Of a DNA stretch of 64,000 nucleotides, positions 48,627 through 59,586 are shown one piece after another. The first letter of the stretch is position 1. Every line of letters starts with the position of its first letter. Under the pieces are notes generated by a model. It did no database searches. It was not told the origin of the DNA and saw nothing but the letters and a program-made list of their open reading frames with translations. This DNA is from Paramoeba atlantica. Taxonomy: Eukaryota; Discosea. Both the position numbers and the translations under genes were made by a program. Where the stretch lies: NCBI GenBank assembly GCA_977017575.1, contig CDRNVI010000049.1:62001-126000 (forward strand). Reading direction: 5' to 3'.

Positions 48627-50567
48627 ATGTCCAATGAGCAAGATGGTTTTGCTACCGAGGTGCAAAGCAAAATTCGGGCTTACGATGCGTTGTATTTTAA
48701 AGACGATGCCGACTTTTGGCGAGAAATGATTGGTGTGTCATCAAAAGGTATTTTTGCAAAATCGGCTGTTTTGGCAAATGAGTTGGCCGCCTGTAAAGCG
48801 CTTGAGAAAATATCATTGTCGAAGGGCTCAGGAGAGTATCTTACGAAGTCTTCAAACAACCCTTATGTTTGCGTTCAAGCAGAGTTGAAGCATATCATTC
48901 AAATCTATCAAAGCACATTGAATATGATTCACACAGGGAACGCTGCGGCGCAGATATCGCTCTTCCTGAACTCTGTTTCAGAAAAAGAATGTGTAAAAGA
49001 GATTTTTAGTACTCTTTTTCCCGACGAGTTTCGTTCTTTCGAGTGGTACCAATGTGTGCTCCTTGCAGGGACAGTTTACTGTCATCTGCAAGAGTGGGAT
49101 GTAGTAGCAAGATTGCTTGATCTAGCGCAATCTGATTTGGAATACGAGAATCAACCAACTCGTGTTAGCGAATACAGCACTGAAATGCGCGGTCGATTCC
49201 AATTCCTCCAAGGGAGGATATATGAACGCACCCTTCAATTGGAAAAGGCAACTGATGAGTACTTTTTTTGTCTGTTGCTTGATCCTTTTTGCTTTTCCGC
49301 GTACCAAAGGATGCGCAAAGGAACTTTGTTGAGCGTGAAAGATCTATCGACAAGGTTATCTGTGCTCCCGCACAACCTGCTTCAAACTCTTTACAAGTCT
49401 CTACTGTATCACGAAGATGAGTTCCAGGTACGTAGTCACCCAGCAATAAAACATGTTTCTGAAATTCTATATCCTTCCAGAGGCACTTCCTTGTTCTCAC
49501 GTACTAAAGCTCTTAGTCAATTTCATTTAGCTAACTTTTTCCTTCGGCGGTCACGAGTCTGTGATGCTTACGATATTCTTCGTAAGTTATCACTTTCAGA
49601 GGAAACGTCAATCTTTTGGCCAGAGTACGTTCTAACCTTTGCTTCATTGCTTTGTAATATGCGCAGACAAAGCGAGGTGCAGTCATTGCTCGATCTCTCG
49701 TTTCAACGAAACAATGTATGTTATCCGTATATAAAAGGTTGTCTCTGTTATTTGCGAAACGAACATGAAAGGGCAAAAAGATATTTCTCTGAAATGCTGG
49801 ACGAAAATCCACGTAATCTGGCCACTCATATTGCCGCAGCTCATTGTGTGCAATCACTGGACGGTGCGGATCTGTCCGGAAAGTCCTATCGCGCGATCAT
49901 ACAAATGTTCCCCTGCTCACCTTGGGGATATTTCTACACTGGCATGTGTTACAATGAGGTCCAGTCGTGGTCGCTAGCTCGTGTGTATCTTCGTCAAGCT
50001 CTGGAATACGATCCGAACAATCCTGAATTTTTAAATGAGCTCGGGGTCTGCGAATTTCAATTAGGAAATATCTCTCAGTCGTGTCAGTACTTATCCATCG
50101 CTGCAGGTTTATTTCCGTATAGATATGATGCAATTCGCGAGTCTCATTGTGCTCATCGCACAATAGAGAGCGAGGAAGTTGTCGCATCCTTTTTAACCTC
50201 TGAGTGGCCCCCCCCTGAGGTAAAGCAAGCCTGGGAACCGATTTGGTACAACTATGCGACTGTTTTACGTCGTCAAAAGAGGTATGATGAGGCGATACAG
50301 TATTTCCAATATTGTCTTGGCGTCCCTTACCCTCAAGCGTTCGCCGGGATTGCTTTTGCCTATCACATTTCAGGAAATTTGGTTCCCGCACTGGAATACT
50401 ATCGGAAGGCAATGGGGCGAGAGGAGAACCTTGATTTCGTGCTGAACATGATGCATATTGCGATCGTACAGGTGAATGAGCAAGAAGAAAGGGCAGTAGT
50501 GGAATCACCGGATCATCTGAGAGAAGCTCAAGATAAAGCTGCGGTTGAAGTTGGGCGTTTTAAGTAA
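48627..50567 (+). CDS. TPR protein, probably anaphase-promoting complex subunit Cdc16/APC6
   Basis: 646 residues in one exon. The N third is helical and poorly conserved. About seven TPR-like units follow from residue 330, for example KGCLCYLRNEHERAKRYFSE, WGYFYTGMCYNEVQSWSLAR, PEFLNELGVCEFQLGNISQS, WYNYATVLRRQKRYDEAIQYFQ and AGIAFAYHISGNLVPALEYYRKA. The order and the final Y(H/R)KA unit fit Cdc16/APC6 best; Cdc27 or Cdc23 are alternatives. APC/C marks mitotic proteins with ubiquitin. The assignment rests on repeat order only. Confidence 0.6.
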   Translation: MSNEQDGFATEVQSKIRAYDALYFKDDADFWREMIGVSSKGIFAKSAVLANELAACKALEKISLSKGSGEYLTKSSNNPYVCVQAELKHIIQIYQSTLNMIHTGNAAAQISLFLNSVSEKECVKEIFSTLFPDEFRSFEWYQCVLLAGTVYCHLQEWDVVARLLDLAQSDLEYENQPTRVSEYSTEMRGRFQFLQGRIYERTLQLEKATDEYFFCLLLDPFCFSAYQRMRKGTLLSVKDLSTRLSVLPHNLLQTLYKSLLYHEDEFQVRSHPAIKHVSEILYPSRGTSLFSRTKALSQFHLANFFLRRSRVCDAYDILRKLSLSEETSIFWPEYVLTFASLLCNMRRQSEVQSLLDLSFQRNNVCYPYIKGCLCYLRNEHERAKRYFSEMLDENPRNLATHIAAAHCVQSLDGADLSGKSYRAIIQMFPCSPWGYFYTGMCYNEVQSWSLARVYLRQALEYDPNNPEFLNELGVCEFQLGNISQSCQYLSIAAGLFPYRYDAIRESHCAHRTIESEEVVASFLTSEWPPPEVKQAWEPIWYNYATVLRRQKRYDEAIQYFQYCLGVPYPQAFAGIAFAYHISGNLVPALEYYRKAMGREENLDFVLNMMHIAIVQVNEQEERAVVESPDHLREAQDKAAVEVGRFK

Positions 50568-50806
50568 CGCTTTTCGCTTTCTTTTTACCGCCATGGTAAC
50601 ATCAGAATCTCCTCATAAGAGAATTTATGAGCAAGTTCGTTGTGATACCCATTAAAATTTACCCCTTGATTCGACCTTACAAACCTAAATCGGTATAATA
50701 TTTTTTGGCTGTAAAGAATATTTTGAAAGTTGTATGCAATGGCAAGATTTGAAAACCTTTACGCAGTGTCGTAATACGTAAACTACACAAATATTCATTT
50801 ACTAGA

Positions 50807-52324
50807 ATGGGTGATCATTCTGCTGATTCCAGTGAAGACGTCAGCCGTAGGATCCCAATGCATATCTCAGACGAACTGGATGAGAATTTGCAAGTTTGTG
50901 TATCGGAACTTGAGCTTTCTTCAAGAGCCAAAGAATTATATGAATCACTGGCACGGATGATGTCGGATTCCTCCACCTCAGGTGACGTCAAGGAATTAGC
51001 TCAGGCATTAAAGGATCAATGGTCCGAACAGAATGAAGACGCGACGGATTTCGAGGTAGAAGAGTTTTTGTATGACCTTGCAAAGGCGCTGGATGAATAT
51101 GAGTTGAGGAATTTCTCTGCAGAGGAGCGAGTTCTTCACGAAAATCAAATCGGGTTACATTCTAAGGCTCTCATGGAAGATTTTACAAGAGAAGAAACAA
51201 GTCACACAAGACGTAGCGTAAAGAAGAGGAAACGAAATAAAACTGAAGATACGATGGAATCAAGTCTTATAAATCCCGAAAATATAGGACTTGGCGAAGA
51301 AAACAGTAGCATTCCGGAGACACAGGATCTCCCGCTCACAGAGGATATGTATCCAAATTTTGCACCCGCATCCGCATGCAAGATAGAGGAGCTCTCCGGA
51401 ATCACACTTGGAGCTCGCACTCTTCGCCACCATCTCTTACGCCCCACATCATGGGAGCATATGAAAAACATGTATGTGCGTGTGCGGCATACTCACGGTT
51501 ATACTCTCATGTTAATTCTCGACATTACGGAGTTATCTCAGCCGTACACCTATGGGGCAACGCAACAAATTGTTGCCATAAACGCACTAAGCGTGAAACG
51601 CGTTAAACATGAGATCCACCTTACAGTCGTAAGCAATACGCCTCCTAAAAAAGAAGAGTACGAAGAGGCGAAAAACGCAGGACTCATTCCCGATTTCTAC
51701 ACCATGAAGGAGCTCTACGAAAACTGGACCAACGACGCGCTTAATCGACCGATGGACCGCGAAGCGGTCCGGTTAGCGCTGTTGCTGCAGCGACGCGCAG
51801 AGCAGTCGGAGCAGTCGCTCACCCCCTCTAAAGGTAACATTGTTGGAGAAAAAGTCTATCTTGACCGTCTTCTCGATATTACTCTTCCCCAGGAGGCGAA
51901 ACACAGCATTGAAAATCGTCTGTCTCAAACCGTATCGTCTTCCCAGGAGTTTGTTGCTCAGAGAACCTCCACGGTCCGCATGTATATTGACAAGACCAAT
52001 CGGAACAAGAAAGTGAACCAACGCCCCCCGGAGGTATGGGAGGCTGTGGCGAACACCGTGCATGCCCGAGGGGATGGGCGTAGCACCACATTCTGGGAGG
52101 ATTCGAATGACGCGACTTTGGAGACCCCAAGGGATACGGAGGAGATACCTCCAGAGGAGTCTGTGGCTGCCGCGCACCCGTTGTCCGCGGGAAGACGAAA
52201 TCTCACGGAAGATGTGCTTCGCGGCCTACCCATTCCCACTTTGGAACAACTGGAAGAGTGGAGAGCGGTTTTAAGGCAACGCAACGTGGGGGGCATACCC
52301 GCACAGACACCTGCTGAAGCATAG
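50807..52324 (+). CDS. RTF1: RTF1-like Plus3-domain protein (Paf1 complex)
   Basis: 505 residues. The N part (1-190) is acidic and serine-rich. The Plus3 domain covers about 192-300: IEELSGITLGARTLRHHLLRP, MYVRVRHTHGYTLMLILDITEL, QPYTYGATQQIVAINALSVK and IHLTVVSNTPPKKEEYEEAK. This matches RTF1, in which the domain binds phosphorylated Spt5 repeats. A helical region with arginines and a C tail follow. RTF1 couples elongating RNA polymerase II to histone H2B ubiquitination. The histone-modification domain is not obvious. Other Plus3 proteins are less likely by overall layout. Confidence 0.75.
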   Translation: MGDHSADSSEDVSRRIPMHISDELDENLQVCVSELELSSRAKELYESLARMMSDSSTSGDVKELAQALKDQWSEQNEDATDFEVEEFLYDLAKALDEYELRNFSAEERVLHENQIGLHSKALMEDFTREETSHTRRSVKKRKRNKTEDTMESSLINPENIGLGEENSSIPETQDLPLTEDMYPNFAPASACKIEELSGITLGARTLRHHLLRPTSWEHMKNMYVRVRHTHGYTLMLILDITELSQPYTYGATQQIVAINALSVKRVKHEIHLTVVSNTPPKKEEYEEAKNAGLIPDFYTMKELYENWTNDALNRPMDREAVRLALLLQRRAEQSEQSLTPSKGNIVGEKVYLDRLLDITLPQEAKHSIENRLSQTVSSSQEFVAQRTSTVRMYIDKTNRNKKVNQRPPEVWEAVANTVHARGDGRSTTFWEDSNDATLETPRDTEEIPPEESVAAAHPLSAGRRNLTEDVLRGLPIPTLEQLEEWRAVLRQRNVGGIPAQTPAEA

Positions 52325-52649
52325 AAATGCGGAATTGGAACGCTACGGGCTTTGTGCCTCGCATAATTTTTTATCACAAACTGTAACGGAGTTTATATCT
52401 ACAATTATGAAATCTATCCAGCTGAATCTACGTTATGACACATTGCATGGTGTCTGTATTGTAGAAAATATATACTGTATGTTTTCTAGAGAAGCTTTTG
52501 ATTCAGTATATTCGTCCACTTCTTTTGTTTTTTACTCATCTTTAGCTTTTACTTTTTACTCATTTCTGTCCTTTTTTGTTAATTATGATTGGATTTACTT
52601 AGCCATCGTTCCAGAGAGAAGGAAACTTCAGTTGCACACAGCATACTGC

Positions 52650-54500
52650 ATGAGCACTACATCTACTTGCGATGTAGACGTTTCATTCATTGAGAAAAGC
52701 ATTACTCGTGACCATCAGTTCAGAGAAATACTACTCCCATCGTCTAATGTTTTATTTACAGACCGTGCGCAAGAAAATCGTTTCGCACCTCCCCAGCATT
52801 ATTTTCGTTCGTATCCAATTAGTTTCGGACTTGAACCTTGCATAAGAAAGAGTGCGTTATGCGGAACTGCGCAAAGGGGCCCGAACATAACTTCTTTAGA
52901 GCAGAAGTGGTCTCCGAACGATTCGTCATCTTGTAGTCCATATAGTGCTTTAGGAGTCTCCAAATGTGAATCTCAACCTTGTGGAGAAGAAGTACCTCAA
53001 AGTGCTTCCGCTATGTTTGATTCCGTCACACCATTGGGTCCTTCAGACAAAATTCTTAGCGTTCCATCACCTAATCATTCTTCTGAAAAAGCAATCCTCT
53101 CCTCCCGCCTTTTGCACGCTCAAAATAAAACAGAAAAAAATATTATCGAAGAAGCCCCAATACGCAACAATAACGAAATTCTTATGCAGTGTCCAACACA
53201 ACCAGTTACTGGCGATCCCGAAGACGCTGTAGTCGTCGTCAAAGACGTAGCGCACATCAACGATGCATCTTTACCATGCAGTTCGAGCACTCTTCCTGAT
53301 GACACATGTCGAGCTGAGGACATGCCTGTGCTCAATATTGCGGAATGCACGACACACGATGAGTCAAATAAGGGTTACAAGTTGTCAAGTCAAGACAATA
53401 CAAATGAATCTTCGCATTTAACCTTGAAATCTGTCAACGACGCTGTGTCTAAAAGACCGAAAAAACGGGAAAAGCCGCGTTCCAAGCAAAAAATAAAATC
53501 CGAAAAACGAACCGACGACTCCCCTGAAGATTCTAACGAATGTTTAAAATATAACACAACAACCATGGAACGCTCACCGTCTATTTCAAGGAAACGTTCT
53601 AAGAATAAGGAATCCAAGGAGAAACCCCCTCGAAAGCCTCGAGTAAAAGCAAAAAAAATGCCCTCTTTGCGGGGGAAACAATCTAAGTTAGAGCGCGCTA
53701 TCGTAGGTACAACGAGTGGCATTTTGGACGAGGATATCTCGGACACAAGCCACAGCGAATTCTCACCTTCGGAACCATCCCAAGATAGTTCAGCGTCATC
53801 ATCTCTTGCTCATACTTCAATGGACAGTGCTTCCCATATCGGAACGTTTGAAAATAGTGGTCCTAGCGGATTTAAAAGCGACCACCTTCCTAAAGATTCC
53901 GCCGCAACAGTTCAACAGCCGTTTCGTCACGATAGCACGGCTGCAGCACCTGAAGCAAGAAATTTTGATTGCGATAAACCTTCTCCCATCAAACAAGATA
54001 CAAAGTCTTTAACTCCGGAAAGAAAAACACAGTTATCTGATCGTACGCCAAAGGTTTTGTCTGATCAGAAACCCAAATCTCGAGTAGAAAATTCGAATAA
54101 GAGGAAGGAGCGTTCTCACGATCGGCCTAAAATGGGGAGGAGCAAAGAAAATACTACAGAGTCTGCGGTGAAGTCCTACAAGGCGTTGCAGTGGAACACT
54201 GGGGTAAAAGATATCCCGTATCGCAAGGTGCTGAAAACCAAGGAAGGCTTCTCGACGACTGGAGAATGGGTTTCAGAAGATGTCGAAATCTGGGTCCATC
54301 AAAAAGAAAATGAAGTGGACGCTTCGATAGTCCTTCAATATCAGCGCAGCTCTCAGAAACCACTGAGCATGACGATTACAAAGGAAAGGAAACCAGTGAG
54401 GAATGAAAGTTCAATCCAAAAAGTGGCGGAAAAGAAAGAATCGAAAACCGCGGCGGACTCTCGTTCAAATGTCCCCCTAACTCGATGGTTCAAGAAATAA
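52650..54500 (+). CDS. Long basic, disordered protein of unknown function with possible PCNA-binding tail
   Basis: An open frame of about 616 residues from ATG 52650; the frame is open further 5' (from 52335), but that part is hydrophobic and unlike the rest. It is Ser/Lys/Pro-rich with basic clusters (KRPKKREKPRSKQKIKSEK, RKRSKNKESKEKPPRKPR). The only compact part is C-terminal (KSYKALQWNTGVKDIPYRKV, GEWVSEDVEIWVHQKE). The last nine residues, VPLTRWFKK, resemble a degenerate PIP box. POLD3 or another replication/repair factor is possible but not shown. It follows RTF1 by 325 bp. Confidence 0.65.
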   Translation: MSTTSTCDVDVSFIEKSITRDHQFREILLPSSNVLFTDRAQENRFAPPQHYFRSYPISFGLEPCIRKSALCGTAQRGPNITSLEQKWSPNDSSSCSPYSALGVSKCESQPCGEEVPQSASAMFDSVTPLGPSDKILSVPSPNHSSEKAILSSRLLHAQNKTEKNIIEEAPIRNNNEILMQCPTQPVTGDPEDAVVVVKDVAHINDASLPCSSSTLPDDTCRAEDMPVLNIAECTTHDESNKGYKLSSQDNTNESSHLTLKSVNDAVSKRPKKREKPRSKQKIKSEKRTDDSPEDSNECLKYNTTTMERSPSISRKRSKNKESKEKPPRKPRVKAKKMPSLRGKQSKLERAIVGTTSGILDEDISDTSHSEFSPSEPSQDSSASSSLAHTSMDSASHIGTFENSGPSGFKSDHLPKDSAATVQQPFRHDSTAAAPEARNFDCDKPSPIKQDTKSLTPERKTQLSDRTPKVLSDQKPKSRVENSNKRKERSHDRPKMGRSKENTTESAVKSYKALQWNTGVKDIPYRKVLKTKEGFSTTGEWVSEDVEIWVHQKENEVDASIVLQYQRSSQKPLSMTITKERKPVRNESSIQKVAEKKESKTAADSRSNVPLTRWFKK

Positions 54501-55018
54501 GACTGTGGCACTGTGCATCTATTAAACCGAAAGTTGTACTATCGAAATTCTCCGGTTTGATGAAATTCTTAAAAGTTCCCCAATCTTGCAATAAGTTCCT
54601 CGAATACCCTTATTGACAATAAGGGACGCAGCAGAAAAATTTAGGACGACAATATTCCTATAAATATCAATTTTTCTGTTTTTAAGCGTTGCTCACCGCC
54701 CGGCATTCTTTTTATTTACAGTGTTATATTTAATTACGGTATTATTTAATTACGCTTTTAAGGTTATTTTTGGCTAAAATTAATCTTCATTAAATTAACC
54801 GTAATATATTCCACTCGTAAAATAATAATTCTTGAACAAAACTTTTTGAATAACGTTTTACTCGCCCAAGTCATTTTATAAATGCTTGTATTTCGTATGT
54901 AATATAAATGCGTAGTTTTGCCAAATACTTTTTTACTAAACGCTTACTCGGTAATTACCCATCCTGTTTTCTATCAATCTACTAAATCTATTAAATACTT
55001 AATATTAAGTATTAATAT
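54501..55018. other. AT-rich intergenic region
   Basis: Nothing recognised apart from AATTACGGTATTATTTAATTACG repeats. CGTAATATATTCCACTCGTA at 54801 is close to CGTAATATAATCCACTCGTA at 58793 and 59055, so this is a dispersed fragment. Confidence 0.5.
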
Positions 55019-55020
55019 TA

Positions 55021-55949
55021 TAAACCCCCCACAGCGAATAAGTCACCCCCCTCTTTTTTTTGTACAACGAGGCTTAGGGGGGTTGCGGCACCACTTTTTC
55101 GTTCAAAATTTTGAGATCTGCACGTTCCCGCTGTTTTTAGACCTCTTCACAGATAACAAATTAAAACTCATTTTTTTAATGACGTTTTTACATAGTCATG
55201 CCAATATTACCCGAAAAATCTCATGTTCCTCGACCAGCGGGGGAGAAGGGGGTCAACATGAAAATGGTGTCACAGATCTTCGCTAGGGGAACGAGATCTC
55301 TCGATTGCAACAAAAATGATCAAAAACAGATAACAAACATTCAATTTGTCACGTGGTGGAATATTTGTCTTTGATTGTTTCTTTCTTGAAACGGTGATTA
55401 ATCAACTTTTTTAAGCTGTCACCTTTACTTTTTGCTTGAAGGGGCCTAAGGGGGTTAATATATCATTTTCTCGTTCAAAATTCTGAGATCTACACGTTCC
55501 CACCATTTTTAGATAATTTTAGAAACTGAAAAAGAATATAGTTTTTAGGTTCTATTTTTTTGCATCGTCATAACACACTAATTTAAGAAAACAAACACTC
55601 CGCGGCCAGGGGGCACAAGTGGGTCAATATTAAAGAATAGCGGCAAAGATTTTTGCTAGGAGAACGAGATCTCTCGTTCGCAACAAAAATCAGCAAAAAC
55701 GGACAAAAATAATTGAATTTCTCATGGGAGGAGAAGATTTATTTTGTTAAAGTGTGAGAAATTGGTCTCTTGAAAAATGTGAAGAAAGTGATAATCCATC
55801 TATCGGATGCACGCATTTGAGATCCTTGGTGCCATGCTATAACGCGCAAAGTCTTTGTGTTGGGAACAGCAAAATGCAACACAAATGAGCTCAAACGGAC
55901 ACTTGGCTGAAAAGTTAGAGGGGGGTGACTTTTCGCTGTGGGGGGTTTA
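55021..55949. mobile_element. 929-bp non-autonomous element, ends TAAACCCCCCACAGCGAA
   Basis: TAAACCCCCCACAGCGAATA on the left and its inverse on the right form TIRs of about 35 bp, flanked by TA. Inside, GAACGAGATCTCTCG(A/T)TTGCAAC occurs at about 55281 and 55670, each with AGATCTGCACGTTCCCGC- or AGATCTACACGTTCCCACC-like sequence upstream, so the element contains two related halves. The 122-codon frame (54918-55286) crosses its border and is not a gene. Confidence 0.75.
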
Positions 55950-56912
55950 TATTAAATAGTTATATATTAAATACTTAAATCTATGACTCTCGATTTGTCC
56001 GAAGGAGCGTCTGTGTTGCTCGGTCGCAATCCTATGTCGTAATGCATATTGCACTGCCGGATCCCAGGAGTTCTTCTAGAACTCGCGTTTTCACCAAGTC
56101 TTTTCTTCCACGTAATTTCAACCAGGACAGGTGGAATCGGTCGGGATCGTAAATCTCTAGTTCCAACCCTCTAAGTATATCATTTATGCCCGCTTTCTTA
56201 AAGAATCACCGGACGCTTCGAGTAGAGGCCTTGTGTTTACTTTTTATTTCTTCCACAGTAACTGTTTTTCGGGGCCTTCCGATGTTCTTCACAAGCTGGA
56301 GAGGAAATTTTCGCCAGGGAATTGGGAAAGATCCGGACGGAAGACTTGTTCGTCTCGCATTTCTTGTTGAATTGCTGCTTGAATCACGATGATCAGAGAT
56401 ATCCTCAATGTCACTATCGCTTGGAGGGTCTTCAGAAATTTCAACGGTTTCCAAAAGATTTCCAGACTGCTTTCTGTTTGAGATCGTCGATCAATGGACG
56501 TCTCCGTGGCTCATACCCCCACATTTCTCTTCGAATACCAGTGGCATCCCAAGACGCCAAAATGGAACTTTCACTAAGGTCATCTATCGCTTTGGCTAGG
56601 AACGAATATTTTCTTTGACGTGCGATATGTTGAGAAGTGAATACCTTGGCTATGGCGCTATCCGGTTCATGAGACGAAAAAATATCCGAAACAAATTCAT
56701 TCCACATTGACTGCGCCTTTGACTTCAGGCAGGCAATGACATACTGATCAGCAGGTTGGTAAATGTGGGTTAGTCCTTCGGGAACACTGATGATAATGAT
56801 GTTATGTTCCATGCAGATGTCCGCCATGCCTTCGAAGTTGTGTTGCGGGGCAGCATCGAGAATAAGACAAATCGTATCGTTTACTTCGCTTCTACGCTGA
56901 ATAGCCAACGGC

Positions 56913-57870
56913 GGATTGTCAACACCAAAACACCACTTTTTTTTCAAATGAGAATTTTTTTTGTCATTCCCAGTACACCACGTTTTCCTAAAAACTATAT
57001 TATCATTTCCAATGCACCATCAAATATTCAGAGAAGTACTAAACCACCGTCCGGGTTATTATACCTAGGGACACCTGAGGGGCTGCGAATGACGTAAAGC
57101 GTTGTTTCGCGGTGTTTCAACACTAGGTAAGTCAAAAAGGAAATAAGTTACTTATAAAAGTAGCTATTTTTTATTTGAAATAACCAATGAATGAAAGCAG
57201 AGTAGGCACTCGAGGGGGGCAAAATTCGGGAGTATGCCGCGGTGATCTCCATGCGTAAAAAAGATTAAAAGATTAATGTACTATACATTTCAAAACTGAG
57301 CTTCACACTCATTCGCAAATAATAAAAAAGTTGAACACATTTCAAATACTGTAACCCCCTTTAACGTAGAATAATGCGTTTTGTCTCTATGATAGGGGGG
57401 TTGGGGGGGGGTATATTAAAGGGGGGTTACAGTACTGTACTTGGTGCTGATCTTCTCCACTTTACACTTTCGCACTTTGTATTGTTTTTTTCGCCCGATA
57501 GCGTTTTACTCGAGCTCGGGAAATCGAATGACACTGCCCGATAGGCCCTTTGCAGGGCATTCCACTTGGTCACTTTCCACTTGGTTGCTTTCAGCGCTTG
57601 CTTCGAGGGAAGTGGAAGCTTTCATGCGTTTTTGGCGCCATGCTGCGCATTTTGTAAAGGTGAATAAATTCTTGTCTAATAAAGTTTCTTACTCAAATCT
57701 TACACGTGTACTACGCTTTATTTAAATACTCTGGGTAAATTTTTATGGTGAAAGGAAAAAGGAACGATGTTCGACTATGGTGAGGCGCAGAAAACGGGAA
57801 CGACCATCGACTATGGTGAAAAAAGTGGTGCGCTGGAGTTGACAATGGGGTGGTGCACTGGAGTTGAACA
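56913..57870. mobile_element. Insert in the pogo gene, ends ATTGTCAAC...CACCACTTTTTT
   Basis: ATTGTCAACACCAAAACACC near 56916 matches the inverse of GCGCTGGAGTTGACAAT near 57855; both continue into CACCACTTTTTT. On the right the unit is doubled (GTGGTGC(G/A)CTGGAGTTGA), so this end too is tandem. Precise borders and target duplication could not be fixed. A plus frame inside (57441-57725) has no domain. It contains the small palindromic element at 57348. Confidence 0.55.
57348..57434. mobile_element. 87-bp palindromic MITE, ends TACTGTAACCCCC
   Basis: TACTGTAACCCCCTTTAA on the left and TTAAAGGGGGGTTACAGTA on the right are inverted. The centre is ACGTAGAATAATGCG...TTGGGGGGGG. The ends resemble those at 4557-5508 and 62773-62988. 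Confidence 0.7.
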
Positions 57871-58739
57871 TCCGGGAACTCAACAAAGCACTCAAACCAC
57901 TTTTGAAAGGTGTCGGTGGTTTGAAAGTGAGACTTTTCATTGTGGTGTTGTTGAATTTTTGGATGTTCAGTCTCTACCTGGGCGTGCACTCGATTCGTTT
58001 TTCCCTTCCAAATAATTTGCATGTTTATCAATTCCCCGTTCGCTGATGTGAGGACCGAAGCTGTAAAACCGGCCTTCTTTTCGCGCACAACTATTCGACG
58101 TTTGTCCCTACGAAGATGCCAAGTCCAACGCCGGGTGGAACCGTGTAAAAATGCAAAAAATTCGTCCATATTGTACGTATTCTACTGTTGTGCGGAAGTG
58201 CATTTTAATTCCTTATAGAACTCGCCGCCTACAATCGCCTTCTGCACGTTTGTAACGAGTGTGCTTGTCGCCGAATAAACGCTCGCCCCATGTTTTTGAA
58301 GAAAACAACGAGCCCAGAATGTACTGAACACATGGATTCCACCATTTTTGCGCAAAGAATTTCCTAGCTGACGCTTTCGAAAAGCGGCTATGACAAGGGA
58401 AACGATTAATGATGTGTCAACCGTTTCTCCATTGTCCCGAATCCTAATGAAATTTTCTAGAACCTCGTTTTCACACGACTCCGTTAAAATTGAGACTCTA
58501 CCCCGTTTTCGAGGTGTGAAATACGTCTTACACTCCTTATAGTACGATAGCCAACGACAAACGGAAGAATACGTAACTTTATTTTGGTTTTTAGCAATCC
58601 ATCGTTCCACAGCGCTAGTGCTTCCAAAAGTGCGTGCAAGATATGTTATGGTCTTGATTGCTTCCGTCCCCCAAACTTCGCGAGAGGATGAACGATCGGA
58701 GGACGCAGAACATAAAGTGAGGTCGATGGGGATAGACAT

Positions 58740-59586
58740 AAAAAAAGGATTTTTTTTCGGGGCTTAAACTAATCTAAATAATCTAAAAAATAACCGTAAT
58801 ATAATCCACTCGTATTTGAATACTTCACTGTAATCCACTCGTAAATTAATAATTTTTGAACACACTTTTTGAGTAACTTTTAGGCGCCCAAGCCATTGGA
58901 TTTGTCTGTGATATTTTTATGAAGGTTTCTGTTTCGTATGAAAGTGAGGTCGATGGTGATAGACATGAAAAGAAGTATTTTTTTTCGCAGCTAAAAAGAA
59001 TCTCAATTAAAAATAACCGTAATTATTAATTATATGTTTAATGATTAAACATAACCGTAATATAATCCACTCGTATTTGAATACTTCACTATCTTTTTCA
59101 TTTCTTATTTCTAAAGAATTGAAGATTGCGAGAAAAAGCGCCACTACGACACTCCGTATTTCGAGAGCTCTCCAGGCGTTATTATTTTCCAAAATTGGAC
59201 AAATTTTACCAATCTGCCTTTTTCGTATACCCCCCGTATAGCATATACAGGGCATATAAATTTACATATGTATCCTTTACATTGTATGTATAGAATGTAT
59301 GGCATATGGCAGTGTATGGCATGTATGTATGGCATATGATCCGATGTACACAACAGTACATCTGGTGCTGTGGATGAGGTCCAAACGAGATCACGCGAGA
59401 CAATACTAAACCAAATCAGACAGAACCAAATCAGATAGTAGCGAGTAACACCGCGCAAATAAAACTGTCTGACCGCATCCAGTATTTTTTTAGATTTTAC
59501 CGTTGGGAAAATGTCCTTTTTGACCGGAACGTTTAGTGCTGATCAATCGAATTTATATTGATTATTATTTAAAACAAATACCTCAT
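58740..59586. repeat. Repeat debris upstream of the second LRR gene
   Basis: GAGGTCGATGG(G/T)GATAGACAT is present at 58720 and 58948. CCGTAATATAATCCACTCGTA is present at 58792 and 59054. At 59150-59238 lies a solo end of the Tc1-like family (CGAGAGCTCTCCAGGCGTTA, CCAAAATTGGAC, CCCCCCGTATA). 59250-59340 is rich in GTATGGCATAT-like repeats. No gene. Confidence 0.65.

Larger units (their letters stand above)
56206..58739 (-). pseudogene. Pogo/Tigger-type transposase gene, split by an insertion
   Basis: 58739-58182 carries the N-terminal helix-turn-helix region (YSSVCRWLSYYKECKTYF, RKRGRVSILTESCENEVLE) and FWARCFLQKHGAS. 58169-57870 carries MDEFFAFLHG (first catalytic D) and IVVREKKAGFTASVLTSANG, then IIWKGKTNR. 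56947-56206 carries TICLILDAAPQHN (second D) and SVPEGLTHIYQPADQYVIACLK (third D, DDD type). The parts are in correct order. The frame breaks near 58175 and an insert of about 0.94 kb (56913-57870) lies between the first and second catalytic parts. Confidence 0.8.
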
